Shown here one piece after another: positions 1 to 8,048 of a stretch of DNA of 64,000 nt. Under the pieces are notes generated by a model that was given only the letters and a program-made list of their open reading frames with translations, was not told where the DNA came from and searched no databases. This DNA is from a virus. The position numbers were made by a program, and so were the translations under genes. Positions within the stretch are counted from its first letter, which is position 1, and every line of letters begins with the position of its first letter. The stretch spans positions 38,171 to 102,170 of the IMG/VR virus record IMGVR_UViG_3300031521_000029; one strand, given 5' to 3'.

Positions 1-1
1 T

Positions 2-121
2 CAAACATTAAGTGATGAAAATTCATATAATATTTGCCTTGATAGTCACCCTGGCTCTCAATACTACGCCATTTATGAAAACGGCGCATTAACGATAAAT
101 AAAACCTGCGATTTAAAGTAG
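2..121 (+). CDS. C-terminal end of an unidentified protein (partial)
   Basis: An open frame runs from the left edge of the window to a TAG stop at 119-121 and gives 39 residues. The tail reads like a small beta-rich domain (it ends in NKTCDLK). A strong terminator hairpin follows 24 bases later, which supports this being the last gene of a plus-strand unit. The start and function lie outside the window. No family was recognised. Confidence 0.55.
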   Translation, partial: QTLSDENSYNICLDSHPGSQYYAIYENGALTINKTCDLK

Positions 122-144
122 TTTGAAATTAAAATTGTAGGAAC

Positions 145-180
145 TGCCCGTAGTGGAAACATTTCACTACGGGCTTTCTA
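145..180 (+). terminator. Rho-independent terminator
   Basis: A GC-rich inverted repeat (GCCCGTAGTG at 145-154, CACTACGGGC at 164-173) is followed by TTTCTATTTA. It ends the partial gene at the left edge and lies just before the ClpP-like gene. Confidence 0.85.
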
Positions 181-188
181 TTTATTGA
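179..188 (+). promoter_or_regulatory. TATTTATT element next to a start codon
   Basis: The sequence TATTTATTGA ends two bases before the ATG at 191. The same TATTTAT(A/T) element lies within seven bases of the ATG of five other genes in the window (starts at 5259, 12636, 13398, 43365, 53696). It resembles a T4-type late -10 box in composition. Here it overlaps the T-run of a terminator, so the match could be incidental. Confidence 0.3.
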
Positions 189-190
189 AT

Positions 191-811
191 ATGAAGAGAA
201 ATTGGAAATATCAAAATAATGGTGAACAACTTGATGCTGATGATTCTCCAAAAATCATTACATTAGAAAAGTCTTCGGACTCGATGCCACAAGGAAATAG
301 AATTTACTTTTACTCCGATGTAAATAAAGATACTATTCTAAATCTTAACAGACAAATTGACGATTTAACACGACAAATGCAAATGATTCAATTTGGATTT
401 AACCTACCACAACCACCACGTATCGAAATTCATATTTGTAGTGATGGCGGCGACGTTTTTGCTGGTATGGCAGCCGTTGATAAAATTATGGATAATATAG
501 TTCCGGTTGACACATACTGCGAAGGTATGGTAGCATCAGCCGCAACCTTGTTATCGGCCGCAGGCAACAAGCGATACATTACAAAAAGTTCTTGTATGTT
601 AGTTCACCAAGTTAGTTCTGGTCTTTGGGGAAATTACATGCAATTTAAAGATGAAATAAAAAACCTTGAACTATTAATGAACTTAATTAAAGGTGTATAT
701 TTGAAAAAAACCAAATTTAACCCAGATGAATTGGACGAAATTTTAAGTCACGATTTATGTATGGGCGCACAACAATGTCTTGAATACGGACTCGTTGACG
801 CAATTTTATAA
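191..811 (+). CDS. ClpP-like serine protease (paralogue 1)
   Basis: This 206-residue protein has the ClpP/crotonase fold pattern. Counting from the ATG at 191, the catalytic triad is visible as Ser116 in GMVASAATLL, His139 in MLVHQV and Asp188 in LSHDLCMG, and the C-terminus YGLVDAIL is typical of ClpP. Length matches ClpP (about 200). Phage ClpP-like enzymes usually act as prohead or regulatory proteases; no unfoldase partner is visible nearby. An in-frame TTG two codons earlier is possible, but the ATG is preferred. A second, divergent ClpP-like gene lies at 24030-24593, so this phage carries two. The gene is expressed alone between a terminator and an HNH gene. Confidence 0.85.
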   Translation: MKRNWKYQNNGEQLDADDSPKIITLEKSSDSMPQGNRIYFYSDVNKDTILNLNRQIDDLTRQMQMIQFGFNLPQPPRIEIHICSDGGDVFAGMAAVDKIMDNIVPVDTYCEGMVASAATLLSAAGNKRYITKSSCMLVHQVSSGLWGNYMQFKDEIKNLELLMNLIKGVYLKKTKFNPDELDEILSHDLCMGAQQCLEYGLVDAIL

Positions 812-817
812 TTACGC

Positions 818-846
818 TTGACAACGACGACGAACATGATAGTATG
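818..846 (+). promoter_or_regulatory. possible sigma70-type promoter
   Basis: A perfect -35 TTGACA (818-823) is followed after 16-17 bases by a weak -10 (TAGTAT or AGTATG, 840-846). It lies in the 97-base gap before the HNH gene and would give a leader of about 55 bases. Confidence 0.35.
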
Positions 847-908
847 GAGAAGTAGTTTAAAACATAAACAGTAGTAAACATATGAGATAGAACAACAAAA
901 GAAATAAT

Positions 909-1586
909 ATGAGTGTTATCAACAGAAACATTGTCCTAAAGTTAAACAAGAATTGGCAAGCGGTTGGCATTTCCACGGTCGGCAAAGCTATTGTCGATTT
1001 GGCCGCAGGAAATTCCGCCCAAGCTCTGGACTTTGAATACACAAAGGACGACAATGGAAATTACATCTTAGATGAACACGGGTTGCCCGTTTCAATCTTG
1101 CCTGGATATCCTATGCCTGTTGATTGGGAAACGTGGGTGACGTTGGCAGTTCGTCCGTGGGAGATGGGAGATGCAATTCACTATGGTAGTGAAGGAAAAC
1201 ACATCATGCGAGCGCCAACCGTCTTGATTGCCTTGAACTACGCTAAAATGCCTAGGAAGAGTTTTAACGGAAAGCCATCTAGGGATGCAATCTACATTCG
1301 TGATGGTGGTATTGACCAATACACTGGCAAAAAACTAAAAAGAGACGAAGCGACGGTCGACCATATTTTACCTAAGTCCAAGGGTGGTAAAGACGAATGG
1401 GAAAACTTGGCTTTAACGAGTAAAGATGTAAACTCTCGAAAGGGAAATAAACTTAACTCCGAGGCGGGTCTGAGGTTGATTCGTCAGCCTAAAGCGCCAA
1501 AAAGCATGAGCGCTATGGAACTAATTCGTGAAGTTAAACATCCAACGTGGAAGGAACACCTTCCACATTTGATGGAAGTTTCGTAG
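909..1586 (+). CDS. HNH endonuclease without zinc-binding cysteines
   Basis: This 225-residue protein has a McrA-like HNH core in its second half. Its pattern is RDGGIDQYTGKKL, VDHILPKSKGG, ENLALTSKDVNSRKGNK. The catalytic His152 and the Asn residues (166, 175) are present. In the usual family the two CxxC pairs hold a structural zinc. Here all four positions are replaced (Asp136, Thr139, Ser171, Val174). The first 120 residues are an uncharacterised domain with several Trp and Gly residues. A freestanding homing role or a packaging or repair nuclease role are both possible. The gene ends with TAG and is followed by a strong terminator. Confidence 0.75.
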   Translation: MSVINRNIVLKLNKNWQAVGISTVGKAIVDLAAGNSAQALDFEYTKDDNGNYILDEHGLPVSILPGYPMPVDWETWVTLAVRPWEMGDAIHYGSEGKHIMRAPTVLIALNYAKMPRKSFNGKPSRDAIYIRDGGIDQYTGKKLKRDEATVDHILPKSKGGKDEWENLALTSKDVNSRKGNKLNSEAGLRLIRQPKAPKSMSAMELIREVKHPTWKEHLPHLMEVS

Positions 1587-1610
1587 GGAAACTACTCAAT
1601 CGGTTAAACC

Positions 1611-1648
1611 AAATAAACTCCTGATAGAAATATCAGGAGTTTATTTTT
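1611..1648 (+). terminator. Rho-independent terminator, 16-bp perfect stem
   Basis: A perfect 16-base inverted repeat (1611-1626 with 1631-1646) closes on a GAAA tetraloop and ends in a T-run. It terminates the HNH transcript. Confidence 0.93.
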
Positions 1649-1673
1649 GCAATTGTCTAATTATTGTGTAACT

Positions 1674-1847
1674 ATGAAATCCTCCATCAAAAGAATTGTC
1701 GAAATAAAAGAAGACGGCGCCACAATTCAAATAGAAATTGAAAAATCTATCATCGATTTTTACCAAAAAGAAACAGGCCGAAAGCGTATTACCGCTAAAG
1801 GCCTGTCTCAATTTTTTAATCGTTTAATTCAGAATTTCAACCATTAA
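1674..1847 (+). CDS. small protein of unknown function
   Basis: This 57-residue protein begins at the first ATG (1674), just after the terminator. An upstream TTG start would lie inside the terminator T-run and is unlikely. It is charged, with a beta-like N-terminal part (RIVEIKEDGATIQIEIE) and a basic helical C-terminus, which could suit a small nucleic-acid or regulatory protein. Its stop codon overlaps the convergent VWA gene by a few bases. No family was recognised. Confidence 0.6.
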   Translation: MKSSIKRIVEIKEDGATIQIEIEKSIIDFYQKETGRKRITAKGLSQFFNRLIQNFNH

Positions 1848-2497
1848 GGAGTTTCATCTACTTCAATAGGAGCGAACGTAAACGCCCTTGACTTTTCAGC
1901 CGAACGATAACTAAGCGTACTCTTAGTCAACGTATCAAAAGCATATGCGGTACCTGCTGAATCTGCCACATACCCAAGATTATTAGTTACACCCATAGAA
2001 GTTCCTACGGCCCATGTATCCTGATTTGCTCCAATGTAAGCAAAATCCCAACGATAAACTTCAGTTTGATGTTTGACCATTTCTGCAATTTTAACAGAAC
2101 TATACGAAGCATCTTTAAAGTTCGTAAGTTTTGAATTGTCTTCACCGTCTGTGATGGTGACGACCAAAACTTTTTCAGGACGTTCAGATTCAGGAAGGGA
2201 AGCCAGCTTGGTTCCGATATCTACGATGGTTTTACCCAAAGAGTCGTACAATGCAGTTCCGCCTCTTGGTTGATATGTTTTTTCTGTTAAATCAGGAACT
2301 TTATTGATATCAAGATTCTCAAAAATTGTTTCGTATTCAGTATCGAATTGATATGCAAATACACGACACTCTCCGATATTTGCATCCTTTTGCGCTTTAA
2401 TAAAAGCGTTGAAACCACCAATTATGTCAGAATAAATTGAAGTCATTGAGCCTGACCTATCAATGACAAGTATAATATATGTAAGTCCACTTTTCAT
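1844..2497 (-). CDS. von Willebrand factor A domain protein
   Basis: A 217-residue single VWA domain. The metal-ion-dependent adhesion site is complete: DRSGSM near residue 13, a Thr in RGGTALYDS and an Asp in ITDGEDNS. VWA domains of this stand-alone, TerY-like type bind protein partners through a metal ion. The ATG at 2497 is chosen because it overlaps the stop of the preceding 72-residue gene (ATGA), a translational-coupling arrangement. The longer reading to 2563 would overlap that gene by 70 bases. There is no signal peptide, so the protein is probably cytoplasmic or virion-associated. A separate MoxR/VWA pair occurs at 49.8-52.8 kb. Confidence 0.85.
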   Translation of the reverse strand: MKSGLTYIILVIDRSGSMTSIYSDIIGGFNAFIKAQKDANIGECRVFAYQFDTEYETIFENLDINKVPDLTEKTYQPRGGTALYDSLGKTIVDIGTKLASLPESERPEKVLVVTITDGEDNSKLTNFKDASYSSVKIAEMVKHQTEVYRWDFAYIGANQDTWAVGTSMGVTNNLGYVADSAGTAYAFDTLTKSTLSYRSAEKSRAFTFAPIEVDETP

Positions 2498-2712
2498 AGT
2501 TTTATAATAGAAATGTATGTTGTACTTGCTACTGGAATCATAGTTTCTTTCAATGATGACCATTTTTTATCTTTAATATTTTTAACTTGACATTCGCCAA
2601 GAATTAAATAATCGGATTTCGATATATCTTTCAATGTTATATGGTTTTGTGATTCCACTTGAGCATTTATTAACATATCATTTAGAGTGTGAATAATTAA
2701 TTGTGTTTTCAT
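2494..2712 (-). CDS. small protein of unknown function
   Basis: This 72-residue protein is the first gene of a two-gene minus-strand unit with the VWA protein, which it overlaps by four bases. A good promoter (2721-2748) ends eight bases before its ATG. The sequence has a KxxDYLILGECQVK stretch and a hydrophobic C-terminus. No family was recognised. Confidence 0.7.
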   Translation of the reverse strand: MKTQLIIHTLNDMLINAQVESQNHITLKDISKSDYLILGECQVKNIKDKKWSSLKETMIPVASTTYISIIKL

Positions 2713-2720
2713 AGGTTCAT

Positions 2721-2748
2721 ATTATATACATCATCATTAAAAAATCAA
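2721..2748 (-). promoter_or_regulatory. sigma70-type promoter, leaderless geometry
   Basis: On the minus strand, TTGATT (2743-2748), a 16-base spacer and a perfect TATAAT (2721-2726) lie only eight bases from the ATG at 2712. The predicted transcription start is therefore at, or within about three bases of, the start codon. Confidence 0.75.
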
Positions 2749-2806
2749 CACTTTTCATTTTTATAATTGTATTTATACATACAGACAACTAAAACTAATT
2801 GATTAA

Positions 2807-3481
2807 ATGTATATGAACGGAATAATTTATTGTATCAAAAATAAAATTAATGGAAAATGTTATATTGGTCAAACAACTATAGGATTAAAACAGAGATATC
2901 AACTTAATTGGTGGAAAAAAAGTCACAATCCATACATAAAACATTCAGTTGAAAAATATAAACCAGAAAATTTTGAATTTCAAATATTAGAATCTAATAT
3001 AACATCTATTGAAAAATTAAATGAATTAGAATCTCATTACGCTATAACATTAAATACTTACATACCAAATGGATATAATATGCGTAAATGTGGTGACAAT
3101 AGATTATGGGCAAAAGAATCAAAAGATAAATTATCTGACTCATTAAGTCATGAAACAAAAGTAAAAGAGGTTTTAACAGGAAAAATTATAATCATTAAAA
3201 ATTTTAGAAAATTTTGTAAAGAAAATAATCTTGGTTACACTTCTATGATGAATTTGAGATATGGAGTAAGTGACTATTCGCAAGGTTATGTTAGACCAGA
3301 AACCAATCCAAATGATACAAAAATGGGAAAGATTTATGAATTTATGACTCCTACAGGAGAAATAATACGTGGAACTATAACCTCAATATTAAAAAATTAT
3401 CACAGTATAAAAAGACATAATCTCTATAGCCTCATAAAAGGAAAATGTAATACCGCTTTAGGTTGGTCATTTATAAAATGA
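2807..3481 (+). CDS. GIY-YIG homing endonuclease (Seg-like)
   Basis: The N-terminus carries the GIY-YIG signature (GIIYCIKNKINGKCYIGQT, residues 5-23) followed by the family's Arg and Glu positions. The C-terminal half looks like modular DNA-binding repeats (FRKFCKENNLGYTSMMNL) of the kind in T4 SegA-E and intron-encoded enzymes. At 224 residues it matches freestanding Seg proteins. It is very AT-rich in codon use, lies alone on the plus strand and overlaps the 3' end of gmd by 15 bases, as expected of a recently inserted mobile gene. The ATG at 2813 is an alternative start. Confidence 0.88.
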   Translation: MYMNGIIYCIKNKINGKCYIGQTTIGLKQRYQLNWWKKSHNPYIKHSVEKYKPENFEFQILESNITSIEKLNELESHYAITLNTYIPNGYNMRKCGDNRLWAKESKDKLSDSLSHETKVKEVLTGKIIIIKNFRKFCKENNLGYTSMMNLRYGVSDYSQGYVRPETNPNDTKMGKIYEFMTPTGEIIRGTITSILKNYHSIKRHNLYSLIKGKCNTALGWSFIK

Positions 3482-4624
3482 TAAATCCGAACTAACCATT
3501 TTATCAACGAGATGATAAAAATCTACTTTTGGGTTCCAACCTAATTCTTCCTTTATTTTTGTCGGGTTGGCCCTAAGAATTTCAACTTCGGAAGGACGGT
3601 AAAATTTTGGATTAATTTTTACCAAAGTCGTACCGACCAACGATGAATCAGGCCCACTTTCGTATTTAAACGTTTCATCTACACCAGTTCCAATCCACTC
3701 GCCATCAATTCCAATACATTGGAATGCGTTTTCAACAAACTCCCTAATACTATGTTTTTCACCACTACCAACAATATAATCTGTAATAAATCGTGATAAT
3801 GATTTACTATCAGTTGGTCGTGGAAAAATTCCAATGCCTAATACTGTCTTATGATATTTTTCTTGATTCAACATTCTCCATACGCCATCCATCATATCTT
3901 CTGCATCTGACCAATCACGTTGGGCATCAATGTTACCAAGTTCCAATGGAACAATCGGTTTACCATTTGTAATAGAATCAAATATACTTGCTACCGCTTT
4001 AGTAATTTTTCTTGTAACAAATTCTTCACCACGACGAGTTCCTTCGTGATTAAACAACCAACCTTGAACGGCATACATATCATACGATTCTCTATAAACC
4101 TTAACTATGGTTCTGGCCGCACATTTAGACGCACCGTAAGGACTACGTGGTCTTGATGGATGGTTTTCATCTTGTGGTTCGTAGGAGACGTTTCCAAACT
4201 CTTCTGATGAACCGGCATTGTAAAACCTACAATCAGATTTTATACGACGAATTGCTTCTAAGCAATCCAATACAGCCGTCGAATTAGACTCCCATGTTTG
4301 TCTTGCGAAATCCCACGAAGATGCTACGAAACTTTGAGCCGCAAAATTAATGAAGTAATTTGGTTTAGCATACTCAACAATTTTATATATTGAATGAGAA
4401 TCGGTGAGGTCAAAATTTACTAACTGAAACCTTGGTTCGCTCTCAAGGTGACGGAGATTGACGTGATTTTCAACACTCAACCGTCTGGCGCCGCCGATTA
4501 CAGAGACGTTAGTTTCACGTAAAAGATAGTCAATCATATGACTACCATCTTGACCCGTAACGCCTGTGATGAATACTACATCCCCTTCAGGACGAACAAT
4601 ATCTTGAATGTTTTTAATCTTCAT
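3467..4624 (-). CDS. gmd: GDP-mannose 4,6-dehydratase
   Basis: This 385-residue short-chain dehydrogenase/reductase converts GDP-D-mannose to GDP-4-keto-6-deoxymannose, the precursor of GDP-fucose, GDP-rhamnose and related sugars. Visible features are the NADP-binding GVTGQDG loop (residues 21-27, the Gmd-specific form), SSEEFG (139-144) and the catalytic YGASK (Tyr163, Lys167). Length is close to bacterial Gmd (about 345-375). It would feed the RmlD-like reductase (44.0-44.9 kb) and the fucosyltransferase-like gene (39.7-40.5 kb), although it is far from both. gmd genes are known in T4-like cyanophages. Confidence 0.93.
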   Translation of the reverse strand: MKIKNIQDIVRPEGDVVFITGVTGQDGSHMIDYLLRETNVSVIGGARRLSVENHVNLRHLESEPRFQLVNFDLTDSHSIYKIVEYAKPNYFINFAAQSFVASSWDFARQTWESNSTAVLDCLEAIRRIKSDCRFYNAGSSEEFGNVSYEPQDENHPSRPRSPYGASKCAARTIVKVYRESYDMYAVQGWLFNHEGTRRGEEFVTRKITKAVASIFDSITNGKPIVPLELGNIDAQRDWSDAEDMMDGVWRMLNQEKYHKTVLGIGIFPRPTDSKSLSRFITDYIVGSGEKHSIREFVENAFQCIGIDGEWIGTGVDETFKYESGPDSSLVGTTLVKINPKFYRPSEVEILRANPTKIKEELGWNPKVDFYHLVDKMVSSDLSFYK

Positions 4625-4627
4625 GAC

Positions 4628-4637
4628 TCATACGTAT
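4628..4637. repeat. perfect 10-bp palindrome upstream of gmd
   Basis: CATACGTATG at 4628-4637 lies three bases before the gmd start codon. It could be an operator half-site pair, or chance in AT-rich sequence. Confidence 0.3.
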
Positions 4638-4688
4638 GTATAGATTCACGTAGAATTTAATTATATTTCGGAATAGTATTTTTTATTT

Positions 4689-4826
4689 TCAAATGACATA
4701 TTTGTATTTCATCTCAATGTTATCATAATACCAATGACCAACATCATGAGTTGAACTGTTTGCGTGTGACAAACGTAACCACTCTTTATACCAATCAGAA
4801 TTTATCCAATCCGTCGTCATCTTCAT
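4689..4826 (-). CDS. small Trp-rich protein of unknown function
   Basis: A 45-residue reading beginning MKMTTDW (a second ATG at 4820 gives 43 residues). It contains DWYKEW and GHWYYDN and ends before gmd. It overlaps the C-terminal coding end of the 154-residue gene by about 30 bases, which is common here but lowers confidence. No family was recognised. Confidence 0.45.
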   Translation of the reverse strand: MKMTTDWINSDWYKEWLRLSHANSSTHDVGHWYYDNIEMKYKYVI

Positions 4827-5259
4827 CGGATTTATCTGGTTGCTCTCCGTTTTTGAATTTTGAAAATTTTTTATGGAATTCATCGAAATTATCCTCCGTT
4901 AATCCTAACATGTTTACTATCGCATTTATGATATAACAAGAGTGATACTTATCTATATTTTTTTCGGATAACTTCTTTGCAATCATGGATGCAAAATAAG
5001 TTAACTCCATTATCCTCTTTTTTTCTTCGGCGTCTTCTACACTATCAACTATTAAACCGGGAATCTTTTTTGTCTGGATGTCCTTTTGTGTATCTTTTAT
5101 TATTGACATTCGTAACAATTCATGTAAAGCTACAGCATCAATTTTTGCTGACTTTATTTTGTCACGTAATTTTTTAACATCCTTCGCAGTGACCTTTTTA
5201 GCAATTGAGAATGTAGTTAAAATTCCTTCTTTGGCTAATATGTGATTAGTCGTGTGCAT
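4795..5259 (-). CDS. helical protein of unknown function
   Basis: A 154-residue, mostly helical, charged protein with a basic N-terminal half (KKVTAKDVKKLRDKIKSAK) and a strongly acidic C-terminus (KSDEDDDGLDKF). A TATTTATT element (5265-5272) lies five bases before its ATG. It is downstream of the treble-clef gene on the same strand, separated by 20 bases. No family was recognised. Confidence 0.7.
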   Translation of the reverse strand: MHTTNHILAKEGILTTFSIAKKVTAKDVKKLRDKIKSAKIDAVALHELLRMSIIKDTQKDIQTKKIPGLIVDSVEDAEEKKRIMELTYFASMIAKKLSEKNIDKYHSCYIINAIVNMLGLTEDNFDEFHKKFSKFKNGEQPDKSDEDDDGLDKF

Positions 5260-5262
5260 ATG

Positions 5263-5272
5263 TTAATAAATA
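5263..5272 (-). promoter_or_regulatory. TATTTATT element next to a start codon
   Basis: Minus-strand TATTTATTAA ends three bases before the ATG at 5259. One of six similar elements in the window; see the finding on them. Confidence 0.35.
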
Positions 5273-5279
5273 TACAAAA

Positions 5280-6008
5280 TTAAAATCTAGCCTCTACATT
5301 TCGGGGAGAACCTTGTATTCTATCTGGGTCAACGAAGTTGAATTCTACTTTACCTCTGCGAATATAACCACGGCCCATTAAAAACATACAATTATAACAA
5401 AGTATTTCTATATTCTCTAATAAATGGTTTTTTTCATTACCATCTTTAAAACTTATTAACAATGGCATTTTTTGGTCTGTTATTCGATGCTCACTGAAGC
5501 CACAATTTTCACATTTTGCCGCTTTGGTTCCACTTCTAATTACCATGTCTTTTAATCGGTATATTGGATAGTCTGGAAACTTACCTTCTAGGATTTGATT
5601 AAGAGGATATTTTCCTTTATTTGGAGACCAGTAATGTTTTCTATCACCTTTACCACATGGATTGGTTTTAAACAGATTGTATGTCTTTGCCCATCTTTTA
5701 TAGAAATTATATCCAACGCCAAGATACTTTGCGCAACTAGCTGCGCTGTTAGCATGTTGTTGAGCATCCAATATTTCAGATTCTAACAAAGGTCTTGACC
5801 CTCTTCCTTTTTTAATTCTACTAGAAACAGACTTAATTATGCCCATTGCTTTCAAATCTTCTTCTGGAAGTTTCAATTCTTCCAATATTTTATTGTTTTC
5901 AATATTGGCTATTTTTTGTTTCATCTCTTGTAGTTCTTTAACTACAACATCTAAAACTCTACTTTCCAATTGAGCCGGAGTCTGGCTGCTTGATATCATT
6001 TGTTCCAT
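5280..6008 (-). CDS. treble-clef zinc protein related to HNH nucleases
   Basis: This 242-residue protein starts with a coiled-coil-like segment (residues 15-45), then a helix-turn-helix-like region (CAKYLGVGYNFYKRWAKTY). It ends with a two-CxxC zinc module: CENCGFSEHRITDQK, then ISFKDGNEKNHLLENIEILCYNC. This matches the HNH framework (CxxC, KDGN, LENI, CxxC), but the His that should precede the KDGN segment is Phe (ISFKDGN), so catalysis is doubtful. It may be a DNA-binding regulator that evolved from an HNH enzyme. It overlaps the 130-residue gene by 50 bases in the UvsW-type helicase operon. Confidence 0.65.
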   Translation of the reverse strand: MEQMISSSQTPAQLESRVLDVVVKELQEMKQKIANIENNKILEELKLPEEDLKAMGIIKSVSSRIKKGRGSRPLLESEILDAQQHANSAASCAKYLGVGYNFYKRWAKTYNLFKTNPCGKGDRKHYWSPNKGKYPLNQILEGKFPDYPIYRLKDMVIRSGTKAAKCENCGFSEHRITDQKMPLLISFKDGNEKNHLLENIEILCYNCMFLMGRGYIRRGKVEFNFVDPDRIQGSPRNVEARF

Positions 6009-6351
6009 CGTCGCCTTTCAGACTTTCATTACGAAGGTCATTGCCATACATCGTCATAAAATTTTTACGCATTATTTCAGCTTTATGATGAATACCAGCG
6101 TTAATTAATACGTGATATGTATTATAACAAATATGTTTGGCCGGTTTTAAAAAATCTTTTTTTTCCCAACATTCAATTATAACTCCGACTTTAAAGTCGG
6201 ATAGATTTTGTCTTTTTTCTACTGCTCTGGTTGCAGCTTCAACGTAAATATCATCAAATATATCCGAATCGATGTTAAATTCATCCATCCAGAAATCTGC
6301 GCATTTTACGACAACTTTTTTAATGTTTGACGACTTCATATACTTTTTCAT
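5959..6351 (-). CDS. protein of unknown function in the helicase operon
   Basis: A 130-residue protein whose start overlaps the helicase stop in an ATGA. It is helical, with a conserved-looking ADFWMDEFNID segment and a His/Cys-containing middle (KHICYNTYHVLINAGIHHK). It also has a Gly/Asp-rich tail. The tight coupling suggests it is made together with the helicase and treble-clef protein. No family was recognised. Confidence 0.7.
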   Translation of the reverse strand: MKKYMKSSNIKKVVVKCADFWMDEFNIDSDIFDDIYVEAATRAVEKRQNLSDFKVGVIIECWEKKDFLKPAKHICYNTYHVLINAGIHHKAEIMRKNFMTMYGNDLRNESLKGDDGTNDIKQPDSGSIGK

Positions 6352-7985
6352 ATGCTTAAATCTAAATCACCATCATTTAAAAGGTCAAGGTTCTTAAGCT
6401 TTTCCTTTACATTCTCACAAACTTGTTCTTCAACTGTATTTGCCACAAACACAATTTTCTGAACACTTTTGCTTTTTCCATTTTCTCTCCATACTCTTCC
6501 GGTTGCCTGTCTCATTAACACTGCCGAATAACTTGGTGACATTAATGCCAATCTAGGATTCAATCCATGAATATCATGAAGTGATAACCCTGCGCCGCCG
6601 GATTGAATGTTTACCAAAATTACTCTTTCCTTACCTGACTGAAAATCATCGACGTTCTGTTGTCTTTCATCATCTTTAGTCTTACCGTCAAAAATACATT
6701 TAGTATTAAGTCTTTTGGCTATAGCCTGTAATGTTTCCGTAAAATTAACAAACACTACAATTGACATTCCACCTTCAAGACCTTCCTCAATCATATCAAT
6801 AAATAAAGGAACCTTGATTAATTCTATTTGTTGTCTTGCTCTAAGAATCGCCGTAAGTTCACTAACTTTATCTGCCTTGGATAATTTAGCGAGTTTTAAC
6901 AATTCCTTCTTCATATCAGAATGAATGTCATTAATTTTTTTAACATCAACTTCATCCATGTTATAACAATCAGCAATAACCTCCGATTCAGGAAAGTTTG
7001 GAATTGTATCTCTTGTAAGACGAGTCCCACGATTGACAAATATATCAGTATGAAGTTTCTTTAATACTTTTTGCCTTAACTTAATATCAGTTGTAAATTC
7101 CAATCCAAATCGCCCTTTAGAAACTCCATGTTCATAACACCACTGATAATATTGATTAGCTCCTTTAAATAGCTTTAAGCAAGTTCCAATTGTTCTAAGT
7201 TCTAATGGATTTGTAGCATTTGTTGCAGAACAGAATAACATTTTATATTCTTGTTTCAATGCTTCCATGCAGGTTTTTGAATTCTTAGTTTTCCAATTCT
7301 TTAATTTTTGAGATTCATCCCAAATGATAAGAGTATTTTTTGGAATTTTCCATACAAACTTTTTCTTATGCGTCTTTCTATTTTCAACATAAGAAGCGAA
7401 CGGAGAATCAGTTTTACCGATTCGAATCTGTTCATAGTTTACAATACCAACTAAATCATTTTTCATATCAAAATGATTGGTAATTACACGTCTCCACGAT
7501 TCCATAACAGCTTTCGGACAAATTACTAAAATCTTAGATTTCAATTCTCTCGCCACCGCACAACCGACATAAGTCTTACCTACGCCTACATCGGAACCAT
7601 CAATAGCGCATCCAGTCGTGTTAATTGCAGTAACCAATCTACCAACGGAGTCAATTTGCCATGGACGTAGTCCGTTTGTATTTTTTACCTTATAGGGGGG
7701 TAGCCAAAACTCGTCGATGGCCTCTGGTGGTGGGGTGGGTGGCTTTTGTCCATCAATTTCTACAAAATTTGCCACATCGGTCTTGGTTTCGTAAAGATAC
7801 CAATTATCATCTACTTTTGCAATAGAAAATCCTTGATTCCATAAATGATATTTAGCAGTATTCCAAAACGAAAAAAACGAAGACCTATATTCGATAGGAA
7901 TACACCACATACGACGCCACATCATGTCGCCATCTTTATTTTCCCACTGATATGGGTCTGACCAAGATATTTCTAAATTAAGCAT
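6348..7985 (-). CDS. SF2 DNA helicase (UvsW/SNF2-type)
   Basis: This 545-residue protein has the motifs of a superfamily 2 helicase: Walker A GSDVGVGKT (residues 130-138), motif Ia CPKAVMESW, motif II DESQ (about 223), motif III CSAT, motif V GGAGLSLHD and motif VI QATGRVWR (about 492). The DESQ and SAT pattern is closer to SNF2 enzymes than to classic DEAD proteins. In T4-like phages the equivalent enzyme (UvsW) remodels replication forks, unwinds R-loops and moves Holliday junctions. The first 95 residues form a phage-specific domain with a Pro-rich linker (PPTPPPE). It heads an operon with two downstream genes. Confidence 0.85.
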   Translation of the reverse strand: MLNLEISWSDPYQWENKDGDMMWRRMWCIPIEYRSSFFSFWNTAKYHLWNQGFSIAKVDDNWYLYETKTDVANFVEIDGQKPPTPPPEAIDEFWLPPYKVKNTNGLRPWQIDSVGRLVTAINTTGCAIDGSDVGVGKTYVGCAVARELKSKILVICPKAVMESWRRVITNHFDMKNDLVGIVNYEQIRIGKTDSPFASYVENRKTHKKKFVWKIPKNTLIIWDESQKLKNWKTKNSKTCMEALKQEYKMLFCSATNATNPLELRTIGTCLKLFKGANQYYQWCYEHGVSKGRFGLEFTTDIKLRQKVLKKLHTDIFVNRGTRLTRDTIPNFPESEVIADCYNMDEVDVKKINDIHSDMKKELLKLAKLSKADKVSELTAILRARQQIELIKVPLFIDMIEEGLEGGMSIVVFVNFTETLQAIAKRLNTKCIFDGKTKDDERQQNVDDFQSGKERVILVNIQSGGAGLSLHDIHGLNPRLALMSPSYSAVLMRQATGRVWRENGKSKSVQKIVFVANTVEEQVCENVKEKLKNLDLLNDGDLDLSI

Positions 7986-8048
7986 ATTTATTCACATCTA
8001 CAATCATATCGATTAAGTTATAAATTGTAGAGTAAAACATAAAATTAT

